Below the pieces are notes generated by a model, which saw nothing but the letters and a program-made list of their open reading frames with translations, was not told the DNA's origin and ran no database searches. 64,000 nucleotides of DNA from Sphingopyxis fribergensis (GTDB taxonomy: Bacteria > Pseudomonadota > Alphaproteobacteria > Sphingomonadales > Sphingomonadaceae). Shown here one piece after another: positions 18,073-25,282 of this stretch. Location: positions 1-64,000 of the forward strand of contig NZ_CP009122.1 in NCBI RefSeq assembly GCF_000803645.1. Reading direction: 5' to 3'. The translations under genes were made by a program, and so were the position numbers. Position 1 is the stretch's first letter; each line of letters begins with the position of its first letter.

Positions 18073-18861
18073 TTATTTTTTCGGGCCGACGAAGCCGACC
18101 GGCGCACCCTGCGGGTCGATCGCGTTCATCGCATATTCGCCGCCGGGGATTTCCATCGGTTCGTTGGTGATCGTGCCGCCGTTGGCCTTCACCGCGTCGC
18201 GCGCGCGGTCGATGTCGTCGACGCCGATGTAGTAATTCCACGCCGACACCGGATAGCCTTCCATGAGCGGCATCACCGCCCCCAGCCCGACGTCGCCGCG
18301 CTGGATAAAGCGATAGGAACCGAGTTCGCCCATCGGCATCTCGCCCTCCTGGCTCCAGCCGAAATGCTTTTTATAGAAAGCGACGGCGCCGTCGGGATCG
18401 CTCGTCGCTAGCTCGTTCCAGCGGACATGCTGCGGCTCGGTCACCGAAAAGACGTCGCTCTCGCCACCACCCTCGGGCGGGAGCGGGTCCATGATATAGA
18501 AGGGCGCCCCCTGCGGGTCAGTGACCATCGCGATGCGCCCGACAGGCAGATCTATCGCGGGCATCTGCACCGCGCCGCCGTCGGCGGTGATCGCATCGAC
18601 CGCCTTGTCGACGTCGGAGACGTGCAGATAGCCGAGCCAGACGGGCCTCGCGCCGCCCGCGATCATCTCTGCGTTGAGCGCCAGCACGCCGCCGGCATGG
18701 CCGCCGTCGCTGCGCCCGATCATGCGGTAATCGACGCCGCCCGCGGACTGTTCGCCGGTGTCTGCGATCGTCCAGCCCACCACTGCGCCGTAAAAGGCCG
18801 CGGCGCCCGCCGGGTCGCCCGTCATCAGTTCGTACCAGATGAAATTCGAAGCTTCGGCCAT
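18073..18861 (-). CDS. Two-domain VOC (glyoxalase/bleomycin-resistance) protein
   Basis: Protein of 262 residues made of two tandem VOC modules (about 5-125 and 137-260). Each begins with a WxE/WNE(L)-type strand and a GxxxFYxxxxGW segment (NFIWYELMTGDPAGAAAFY; VRWNELATSDPDGAVAFY). Such proteins bind a divalent metal and act on or sequester electrophiles; the substrate is unknown. ATG 18861 has a GGAGAGAG ribosome site. Confidence 0.88.
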   Translation of the reverse strand: MAEASNFIWYELMTGDPAGAAAFYGAVVGWTIADTGEQSAGGVDYRMIGRSDGGHAGGVLALNAEMIAGGARPVWLGYLHVSDVDKAVDAITADGGAVQMPAIDLPVGRIAMVTDPQGAPFYIMDPLPPEGGGESDVFSVTEPQHVRWNELATSDPDGAVAFYKKHFGWSQEGEMPMGELGSYRFIQRGDVGLGAVMPLMEGYPVSAWNYYIGVDDIDRARDAVKANGGTITNEPMEIPGGEYAMNAIDPQGAPVGFVGPKK

Positions 18862-18883
18862 CGTCTCTCTCCTCATTTCGGTG

Positions 18884-19609
18884 TCAATAGGTCAAGCTGG
18901 GGAACCAGTCGCCGCGTCCCTCGGGCGTCATGTCGAGCAGCCCCCACAAAGGATCGACCAGGTCGCCCGCGCGGTGGTGCTGGCCGCGGTCTTCGGGGGC
19001 ATAGGCCATCTCGTTCGCCCAGACGTGGCGGACGCGCTCGTCGTCCTTGCGAAACACGTTGAAGATCGTCTCGTCCCAATTCTCGCCCGGCTTCATGCCG
19101 TGCTGGGTGCGCTTGGCGTCGCTCAGTTTCGACGTGTCGCCGAAATAATCGGCCGAATAACGGCCGTCGACGTCGGACAGGAAGGCGATGTGCGGCCAGC
19201 GCCGGTCTTTCGCCCACGCCTCGAGCCGCGCGATCGGCGACTTGGCGACGATATAGAGCGGCGCGCGCTGCCCGACGTGCCGCGCGCTGCCGTCGATCGC
19301 GTCGAGCATGTGCGTGCAGCCGTTGCACGGCTTGTCGCGTTCGGGGCCGAACATGAAGCTTTGCAGGATGATGCTCGGGTTGTCGCCGAACAGCGCGGAC
19401 AGCGTCACCCGCTCGGGCCGCTGAAAGGCCCCGATCCGTTCGAAGCTGTAATCCTCGGGCACCGCGCCGCCGGGGGGCAGCGCGCGGCGCTTCGCCGCGA
19501 CCGCCTCAATCTGGCGGCGCAGCGCAATCTCGGCGTTCAGCAGTTCGATCCGCGCACTGCGATATTCGGGGCTTTCGTTCGGGAAAGACAGATGTTCGAT
19601 AGTTGTCAC
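18884..19609 (-). CDS. DUF899 thioredoxin-fold protein
   Basis: Protein of 241 residues of the DUF899 family, whose members have a thioredoxin-like fold. A CNGCTHML segment near residue 94 provides a CxxC pair, and the C-terminal part has the family feature of an aromatic-rich ending with WFPSL. The role is unknown, possibly a thiol oxidoreductase. Start GTG 19609 overlaps the upstream gene's stop as GTGA, so the two are translationally coupled. Confidence 0.85.
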   Translation of the reverse strand: MTTIEHLSFPNESPEYRSARIELLNAEIALRRQIEAVAAKRRALPPGGAVPEDYSFERIGAFQRPERVTLSALFGDNPSIILQSFMFGPERDKPCNGCTHMLDAIDGSARHVGQRAPLYIVAKSPIARLEAWAKDRRWPHIAFLSDVDGRYSADYFGDTSKLSDAKRTQHGMKPGENWDETIFNVFRKDDERVRHVWANEMAYAPEDRGQHHRAGDLVDPLWGLLDMTPEGRGDWFPSLTY

Positions 19610-20157
19610 CGCGCAAACCCTCTCGTCGCCTCAATCGGCGGGGCGCGAAAGCCCATCGCCGCCCACGCTTTCAGCAGCCGCCACAGGAATTTGCCCGACG
19701 GCGTCCGGTAATTGGGGATGTCGTCGGGCAATTCGACGCCCTCGGGCCGGTCGCCCACGATCGTTCGCATCTCGGCTGCCGGCCGCTCTTCTGCGGCGAT
19801 GCGGTCCGAATAGACGCTCAGCCAATGGCCCTTGGTGAATTCGAGCGCGATCGGCGCGTTGCAGCAGCGCGCAACGAAGCGCCGCGTCGGCGAATCGGGC
19901 GTCAGCCGATGCTCCGCGAGCAGGTCCGATCCCGACAGCCAGGTCAGGCGATCCTTGCGGACGAGCACATAAGGTGTGCCGCCATCGGCGCCGACCACCG
20001 CCGGCGCGCCGGGAAGCGCCTCGAACGCGTGCCCCGCCGCCTGGCAGCTGTTACAATAACAGGTCGCCGCGACGATTGGTTTGCCGACGAGTTCGAGGCT
20101 CACCGCGCCGCAGCGGCAGGAGGCGGTTCGGTGTTCGGGTTTTTGTATATCGGCCAT
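19606..20157 (-). CDS. Gfa/DUF6151-like zinc-binding protein
   Basis: Protein of 183 residues with the zinc ligands of a glutathione-dependent formaldehyde-activating (Gfa)-like fold: CRCG near residue 15, CYCNSCQ near 34 and CC near 94. The overall pattern fits DUF6151-type proteins. A direct role in formaldehyde chemistry is inference from the fold. ATG 20157 is preceded by GGGAAGAG. It overlaps the DUF899 gene by 4 bases. Confidence 0.75.
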   Translation of the reverse strand: MADIQKPEHRTASCRCGAVSLELVGKPIVAATCYCNSCQAAGHAFEALPGAPAVVGADGGTPYVLVRKDRLTWLSGSDLLAEHRLTPDSPTRRFVARCCNAPIALEFTKGHWLSVYSDRIAAEERPAAEMRTIVGDRPEGVELPDDIPNYRTPSGKFLWRLLKAWAAMGFRAPPIEATRGFAR

Positions 20158-20173
20158 CGGTTCTCTTCCCTCT

Positions 20174-20308
20174 GATCCTCCCTGTCGCGAAGCGATGGGG
20201 AGGGGGACCATCCGAAGGATGGTGGAGGGGCGGCGACGTGGCGCCATCGCCCCTCCGTCAGCGGCTGCGCCGCTGCCACTTCCCCATGCCTGCGGCACAG
20301 GGAGGATC
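20174..20308. repeat. Nested palindromic repeat
   Basis: Outer arms GATCCTCCCTGT (20174-20185) and ACAGGGAGGATC (20297-20308) are perfect reverse complements. Inner hairpins include ACCATCCgaAGGATGGT and AGGGGCG...CGCCCCT. It lies between the DUF1428 and Gfa-like genes, inside the same-strand cluster, and may split it into two transcripts or add a processing site. Confidence 0.8.
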
Positions 20309-20315
20309 TGGAGCG

Positions 20316-21035
20316 TTACGCCTCGACGATCGGCGCGAAGCCGCCGTAGATCATGCGCTTGCCGTCGAACGGGTTGGTCTCGGGATCATGCTTCATCCGC
20401 TCGTCGGTCATCATCTTTTCCCAGCCTGCGGTGCGCGTTTCCTTGTCGGGCCATTCGACCCAGCTGTATACGACGCTTTCGCCGTCCTTCTTGTGCGCGG
20501 CGCGGGCATAGTCGGTCAGCTTGCCGTCGGGGACATCGTCGGCCCATGCCTCGACAACGCGCGTTGCGCCATAATCGCGGAACACTTCGGACGCCTTCTG
20601 CGCCAGCGCGCGATAGGCTTCCTTGTTGCCGTCGGGAACAGGCACGACATAGCCGTCGACATATCCGGTTGCGCCGTCGGCCCGGTCGTCGACGATCGAA
20701 TCGAAGCCGCCGATGATCATCCGCTTGCCGTCGAACGGCATCTCGCCGCCCATGCTTGCCATGCGCGGATCGCTCATCATCTTTTCATTCGCGGCGTCGC
20801 GCGCCTGCTTGTCGGGATATTCGAACCAGCTGAACACGACGGTCTCGTCGGGCTTGGCCTGCACCGCGCCCTTCAGGTCATTGACCTTGCCGTCGGGAAC
20901 ATCGTCGCCCCAGCATTCGACCATGCGCGCGACGCCAAATTCCTTGAACAGCGGCGCGGCATCGGCGGCGTGCTTGCGATAGGCTTCCTTATTGGCGGTC
21001 GGCACCGCGACCACAAATCCTTCTACATAGGTCAT
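20316..21035 (-). CDS. Tandem DUF1428 protein
   Basis: Protein of 239 residues consisting of two copies of the DUF1428 domain (about 1-118 and 122-239), a small dimeric alpha/beta-barrel family. Each copy begins YVxGxVVxVPxxNKEAYR and ends FDGKRMIxGGF. Most DUF1428 proteins contain one copy (about 115-120 residues), so this is an internal duplication that may form a pseudo-dimer. Function unknown. Good AAGGAGAG ribosome site. Confidence 0.88.
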   Translation of the reverse strand: MTYVEGFVVAVPTANKEAYRKHAADAAPLFKEFGVARMVECWGDDVPDGKVNDLKGAVQAKPDETVVFSWFEYPDKQARDAANEKMMSDPRMASMGGEMPFDGKRMIIGGFDSIVDDRADGATGYVDGYVVPVPDGNKEAYRALAQKASEVFRDYGATRVVEAWADDVPDGKLTDYARAAHKKDGESVVYSWVEWPDKETRTAGWEKMMTDERMKHDPETNPFDGKRMIYGGFAPIVEA

Positions 21036-21066
21036 CTTGTCTCTCCTTGGGGGGTGGGAGGGGTTT

Positions 21067-21741
21067 TCAGGCGGCGGGCGGTCCCGCGTCTTCGCTGAAG
21101 GCGTTTAGCTGCGCGTCCATCGCGCGCTGGAAGGCGGGGCGCGCGAGGCAGCGATCCAGATAGGCCTGCAAGCGCGGCTGCTCGGCGATCAGCCCCGCCT
21201 CGACGGCCTCGCGCAGCACCGTCGCCATCGCGATGTCGGCAACGCTGAACTCGCCGGTCAGATAGGGTTTATCGCCAATCGCGTCGTTCAGGCGGCCGAG
21301 CCGCCCCTGGATGAACTCGATCAGGCTCGGGCGGCGCAGCTTCGCCCATTCCTCGTCGGCCGCGAAAAGATCGACATTGCCCAGCTCGAACAGCATCGGC
21401 TCGACGCTGTTATAAGCGGCGAACAGCCAGGCGAGTGTGTTGGCGCGCGCCTGCGCGTCGCGGGGCATCAACCGCGCGTCCTTCTCGGCAAGGTGCAGCA
21501 GGATCGCGCCGCTTTCGAACAGGCGGATGCCGCCGTCATTGAGCACCGGCACCTGACCCCAGGGCTGGAACAGGAAATGATCGGCGGGGCGGTTGATCGC
21601 GCTGATCAGATGTTCGGCATAGTCGAGGCCGATTTCCTCGCACGCCCAGCGCGGCCGCAGGTCGCGGACATAGCCGCGGGCGAAATCGGGGACCCAGTCG
21701 AAGGCGGTGACTTCAATCTGGCTGTTGGGGTTCACGGGCAT
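21067..21741 (-). CDS. Glutathione S-transferase family protein
   Basis: Protein of 224 residues with an N-terminal GST domain (WACEEIGLDYAEHLI; WGQVPVLNDGG; RLFESGAILLHLAEK) and a C-terminal helical domain (FSVADIAMATVLRE). The VPVL cis-Pro and the ES pair that bind GSH are present. It has a longer N-terminal strand than usual. Three bases separate it from the upstream DUF4287 gene. Confidence 0.88.
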   Translation of the reverse strand: MPVNPNSQIEVTAFDWVPDFARGYVRDLRPRWACEEIGLDYAEHLISAINRPADHFLFQPWGQVPVLNDGGIRLFESGAILLHLAEKDARLMPRDAQARANTLAWLFAAYNSVEPMLFELGNVDLFAADEEWAKLRRPSLIEFIQGRLGRLNDAIGDKPYLTGEFSVADIAMATVLREAVEAGLIAEQPRLQAYLDRCLARPAFQRAMDAQLNAFSEDAGPPAA

Positions 21742-21744
21742 GAT

Positions 21745-21963
21745 CTAGCTCCTCTTCCCTTTGATATAGGCGACGATCGACATCGCGTGGCCGTGGCCCA
21801 GGTCGAAGTCGCGCTTCAGCCAGTCGACGATCGCGGTGGCCTTGACGCCCGGGGCGAGGCCGCTCCCGTCGGCAAGCCCCTTGTCGATCGCGGCGGCCTT
21901 CAATTGCTCGGCCGATTGGCCGGTCTTGGTTTCGACATTGTCGAGATAGGCTTGGAAACTCAT
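21745..21963 (-). CDS. DUF4287 small protein
   Basis: Protein of 72 residues, MSFQAYLDNVETKTGQS then a C-terminal WLKRDFDLGHGHAMSIVAYIKG segment, the DUF4287 pattern. Function unknown; often next to stress or detoxification genes. ATG 21963 has GGAGAG upstream, but the larger open frame on the same strand does not encode a recognisable protein before it. Start is therefore well supported. Confidence 0.82.
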   Translation of the reverse strand: MSFQAYLDNVETKTGQSAEQLKAAAIDKGLADGSGLAPGVKATAIVDWLKRDFDLGHGHAMSIVAYIKGKRS

Positions 21964-21979
21964 CAACTCTCTCCCGTCG

Positions 21980-22025
21980 GGAGGGGAGCGGCAGCCGGTG
22001 CAAGGGTGGCTATCCGCTCCCCTCC
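21980..22025. repeat. 12-bp stem-loop between VOC and DUF4287 genes
   Basis: GGAGGGGAGCGG (21980-21991) pairs perfectly with CCGCTCCCCTCC (22014-22025) over a 22-base loop. There is no T-run on the minus strand, so it is more likely a mRNA-processing or attenuating hairpin, or a short member of the palindrome families, than a simple terminator. Confidence 0.6.
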
Positions 22026-22034
22026 GCGGTCCGG

Positions 22035-22469
22035 TCAGGCCGCCGCTTCGGCGGGCTCGCCGGCGGGAATCGCGGCGGGGTCCATCCACATCACTTCCCA
22101 GATATGACCGTCGGGATCCTCGAAGCTGCGGCCGTACATGAAGCCAAAATCCTGCGTCGGGGTCGGGTCGGCCTTGCCGCCCGCCTTGACCGCCTTGTCG
22201 ACCTGTTCGTCGACCGCCTCGCGGCTGTCGGCCGACACGCAAAGCAGGACCTGCGCGGCGCTGTGCGCGTCGGGGATCGCTTTCGACGTGAAGGTCGCCC
22301 ATTTTTCATGGGTCAGCAGCATGACGTGGATCGAACCCTCTTCGACCACCATGCACGCGGCGGTGTCGTCGGTGAAGGCGGGGTTGTTCGCCGCGCCGAC
22401 CGCTTCGTAAAAGGCTTTCGATTTCGCAAGGTCGGTGACTGGCAGGTTCACGAAAATCATCTGGGGCAT
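22035..22469 (-). CDS. VOC family (glyoxalase-like) protein
   Basis: Single-domain VOC protein of 144 residues with MIFVNLPVTDLAKSKAFYEAVG at the start and FEDPDGHIWEVMWMD near the end, the lactoylglutathione lyase/bleomycin-type pattern. It lies 72 bases downstream of the TetR gene and is the first enzyme gene of the cluster. The ATG 22469 has GGAGAGAGAG upstream. Confidence 0.88.
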   Translation of the reverse strand: MPQMIFVNLPVTDLAKSKAFYEAVGAANNPAFTDDTAACMVVEEGSIHVMLLTHEKWATFTSKAIPDAHSAAQVLLCVSADSREAVDEQVDKAVKAGGKADPTPTQDFGFMYGRSFEDPDGHIWEVMWMDPAAIPAGEPAEAAA

Positions 22470-22541
22470 CGTCTCTCTCTCCTTGGGGTGGTAATTATTG
22501 ACGTCAGCGTGCGCGGGGCGCCGTGGCAATTACGCGCCGCG

Positions 22542-23243
22542 TCATGGCGCACCCCCGCTGCCGAACAGCATCCGGACATAACGCTTCAAATGGGTGACGG
22601 TGCCGCGCGCAATCGCCGGATCGTTCGTCGTTTTCGCCAGGACGAAGGCGCCCTGCAGCACCGACTGGACATGCTGGGCCAGGCCGATCGCGGTGACATC
22701 TTCGGGCACGCCGTACATGTCCATCGCGGCCTGGATGTCGGGTGCGAGCGCCTGGCAATAGGCGTTGATGCTCGCCTCGCACGCCTCACGGATGCGGTCG
22801 TTCGTCGAATAGGCTTCCTGCACCATCGTGCCGACGAAGCAGGTGTAATCCTCGGTGGGCCCGTCGAGCATCGACAGGCGGAAATCGATATGGCCGAGCA
22901 GCCGGTCGAGCGGGTCTTCGAGGCGCACATGCGGCGCGAGTTCGAACATCGGCCGCGCGCGCTCGGTCCAGCCTTCGGCCGCCGCGATCGCCAGCTCTTC
23001 CTTCGACGCGAAATGATGGAAGAAGGCGCCCTTGGTCACCCCCGCCGCCGCGCAAATCTGGTCGACCGTCGTCGCCGAATAACCCTGCTTGCGCACCGTG
23101 GCATGCGCCGCGGCGATCAGCTTGGCGCGCGCGCTGCCACGCGGCGCGCGCTGGCCCGGGGTGCCGCCGCCCACCAGGGGGACGGTGCGGGCGGCGGCTG
23201 CGGGAGTCGCGGGGGAGGTTGGGGGCGTCTGATTCGTCGTCAT
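22542..23243 (-). CDS. TetR/AcrR family transcriptional regulator
   Basis: Repressor-type protein of 233 residues. A Pro/Ala-rich N-terminal tail (1-35) precedes the TetR DNA-binding domain at about 36-85, with the HTH ATTVDQICAAAGVTKGAFFHHFASKEEL. The C-terminal domain should bind a small ligand. An imperfect 22-bp palindrome lies just upstream of the ATG, which suggests autoregulation and control of the downstream run of VOC, GST and DUF genes. The ligand is unknown; an electrophile is a guess from the neighbours. Confidence 0.92.
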   Translation of the reverse strand: MTTNQTPPTSPATPAAAARTVPLVGGGTPGQRAPRGSARAKLIAAAHATVRKQGYSATTVDQICAAAGVTKGAFFHHFASKEELAIAAAEGWTERARPMFELAPHVRLEDPLDRLLGHIDFRLSMLDGPTEDYTCFVGTMVQEAYSTNDRIREACEASINAYCQALAPDIQAAMDMYGVPEDVTAIGLAQHVQSVLQGAFVLAKTTNDPAIARGTVTHLKRYVRMLFGSGGAP

Positions 23244-23251
23244 AAGAACTC

Positions 23252-23273
23252 ACATACCGACTGGTTGGTATGT
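23252..23273. promoter_or_regulatory. Probable TetR operator
   Basis: Palindrome ACATACC...GGTATGT of 22 bases with inner matches AC...GT, 8 bases upstream of the tetR start codon. Arm length and spacing are typical of TetR-family operators. It lies between tetR and the divergent comM, so it could affect both. Confidence 0.75.
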
Positions 23274-23405
23274 TGTCAAATCCGCAATCGGAGGTGCGCT
23301 GCGTGACACTTTCGCTAACTTCCGAAAAAGACTCGACCTTCCCGCCACTTCGCCTAAAGAGGTGTCGGAACAAAGGGGGCACATCGGTGCTGTTCCGGGG
23401 GGAAT

Positions 23406-24914
23406 ATGGTCGCGATCGTTTCAACCACGGCCTATCTCGGCATCGACGCGCGCGGGGTCGAGGTACAGTGCCAGATCACGCCCGGCGTGCCGCGCTTCGT
23501 CGTCGTCGGCCTGCCCGACAAGGCGGTGGGCGAAAGCCGCGAGCGCGTCCGCGCGGCGATCGCCGCGATCGGCCTGTCGCTCCCGCCCAAGGTCATCACC
23601 GTCAACCTGTCGCCAGCCGACCTGCCCAAGGAAGGCTCGCACTACGACCTGCCGATCGCGCTCGCGCTGCTCGGCGCGATGGGGGTGATCGATGCCGAAA
23701 CGCTCGCTTCTTACGTCGTCGTCGGCGAACTCGGGCTCGATGGTCGCGTCGCCGCCTCGCCCGGCGTGCTGCTTGCGGCAATCCACGCGGGCAGCACCGA
23801 GCGCGGGCTGATCTGCCCCGCCGCGCAAGGGCCCGAAGCGGCGTGGGCGGGCAATGTCGAGGTGATCGGCGCCCCCGACCTCCTTTCGCTGCTCAACCAT
23901 TTCAAGGGCCATGCGCTGCTCGCGCCGCCGGTGCCGGGCGCGGTCGACGATCCCGTTCGCGTGGCCGACCTGCGGCAGGTCAAGGGGCAGGAAACGGCGA
24001 AGCGCGCGCTCGAAATCGCCGCGGCGGGCGCGCACAACCTGATGATGTCGGGGCCGCCGGGGGCGGGCAAGTCGCTGATGGCGGCGTGCATGCCGGGCAT
24101 CCTGCCCGACCTGACCCCCGCCGAAGCGCTCGAAGTGTCGATGATCGCGTCGGTCGCGGGAACGCTCGAGGGCGGTCGCCTTGTCCGCGCCCGACCGTTT
24201 CGCAGCCCCCATCATTCGGCATCGATGCCCGCGCTCGTCGGCGGCGGGCTGCGGGTGCGGCCGGGCGAGGTCAGCCTGGCGCACCTCGGCGTGCTCTTCC
24301 TCGACGAGCTTCCCGAATTCCAGCGCGGCGTGCTCGATTCGCTGCGCCAGCCGCTCGAAACGGGCGAGGTCAGCGTTGCGCGCGCCAATGCGCATGTCAC
24401 CTTTCCGGCGCGGGTGCAGCTCGTCGCGGCGATGAACCCGTGCCGCTGCGGCCACCTGGGCGACCCCGCGCTCGCGTGCAGCCGCGCGCCGCGCTGCGCC
24501 GCCGACTATCAGGCGAAGCTCTCGGGGCCGCTGCTCGACCGCATCGACCTGCATGTCGAGGTGCAGGCGGTGAGCGCCGCCGACCTCGTCCTGCCGCCGC
24601 CCGCCGAGGGCAGCGCCGATGTCGCGGCGCGCGTCGCGGCGGCGCGTGGGGTGCAGACCGCGCGCTATGCGGCGCACAAGGCGCGGACCAACGCCGAAAT
24701 CGACGGCGACCTGCTCGAAGCGGTTGCGACGCCCAACGAAGCCGGGCGCAAGCTGCTCGCGCAGGCGGCGGAGGCGATGCGGCTGTCGGCGCGGGGATAT
24801 ACGCGGATATTGCGGGTCGCCCGGACGATCGCCGACCTTGCCGGCGCGGCGGACGTCGGGCGCATCCATATCGCCGAGGCCCTCAGCTATCGCCGGCAGG
24901 CGCCGAGGAACTGA
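23406..24914 (+). CDS. comM: ComM/YifB Mg-chelatase-like AAA+ ATPase
   Basis: Hexameric AAA+ helicase-like protein; in naturally competent bacteria ComM promotes branch migration during transformation. It has 502 residues. The N-terminal ChlI-like domain begins MVAIVSTTAYLG, Walker A GPPGAGKS is near 216, and Walker B VLFLDELPEF is near 300. A Cys cluster CRCG...C...C near 345-363 resembles a zinc finger and is family-typical. It is divergent from tetR. The stop TGA overlaps the following ATG (TGATG). Confidence 0.93.
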   Translation: MVAIVSTTAYLGIDARGVEVQCQITPGVPRFVVVGLPDKAVGESRERVRAAIAAIGLSLPPKVITVNLSPADLPKEGSHYDLPIALALLGAMGVIDAETLASYVVVGELGLDGRVAASPGVLLAAIHAGSTERGLICPAAQGPEAAWAGNVEVIGAPDLLSLLNHFKGHALLAPPVPGAVDDPVRVADLRQVKGQETAKRALEIAAAGAHNLMMSGPPGAGKSLMAACMPGILPDLTPAEALEVSMIASVAGTLEGGRLVRARPFRSPHHSASMPALVGGGLRVRPGEVSLAHLGVLFLDELPEFQRGVLDSLRQPLETGEVSVARANAHVTFPARVQLVAAMNPCRCGHLGDPALACSRAPRCAADYQAKLSGPLLDRIDLHVEVQAVSAADLVLPPPAEGSADVAARVAAARGVQTARYAAHKARTNAEIDGDLLEAVATPNEAGRKLLAQAAEAMRLSARGYTRILRVARTIADLAGAADVGRIHIAEALSYRRQAPRN

Positions 24915-25221
24915 TGGCGGCGGAGCAGGTCATCCGGTTCGACGCGACGATCATCGAGTGGCGCGGCCCCGCGCCCTTTCTGTTCGCCGCGATTCCCGAC
25001 GAACTGGTCGCCGAGATCCGCTATGCGGCGCTTTCGGCAAGCTATGGCTGGGCGTCGTACCCGTTGTGGCGACGGTGGGGCGGACCGAATTCAAGACCTC
25101 GCTTTTCCCGCGCGGCGGCACCTACCTGCTGCCGATCAAGGTCGCGGTGCAGCGTGCCGAGGGGGTCGGTGTCGGCGATCGGATCGACGTCGGCATGCGG
25201 ATCGGGCGCGCCGGGCGGTGA
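24914..25221 (+). pseudogene. DUF1905 protein gene with a one-base frameshift
   Basis: ATG 24914 overlaps the comM stop. The first frame encodes the N-terminal half of a DUF1905 beta-barrel protein up to SYGW; the rest (VPVVATVGRTEFKTSLFP, then YLLPIKVAVQRAEG and VGDRIDVGM) is in another frame. The shift is at the GGG of 25050-25052, where one more G would give GWG-VVPV, the family sequence, and one 102-residue protein. It may be a real mutation, a programmed shift or an assembly error. Confidence 0.8.
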
Positions 25222-25282
25222 AACCGGACGGTCTTTCGCCCTGCGTATACATTTTCTAAGAGTTTGATGCGATAGGCGGGAT

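Noticed and set aside
23270-25267. 665-codon frame overlapping comM
   Set aside because: Only its end carries DUF1905 sequence; the rest is an out-of-frame shadow of comM.
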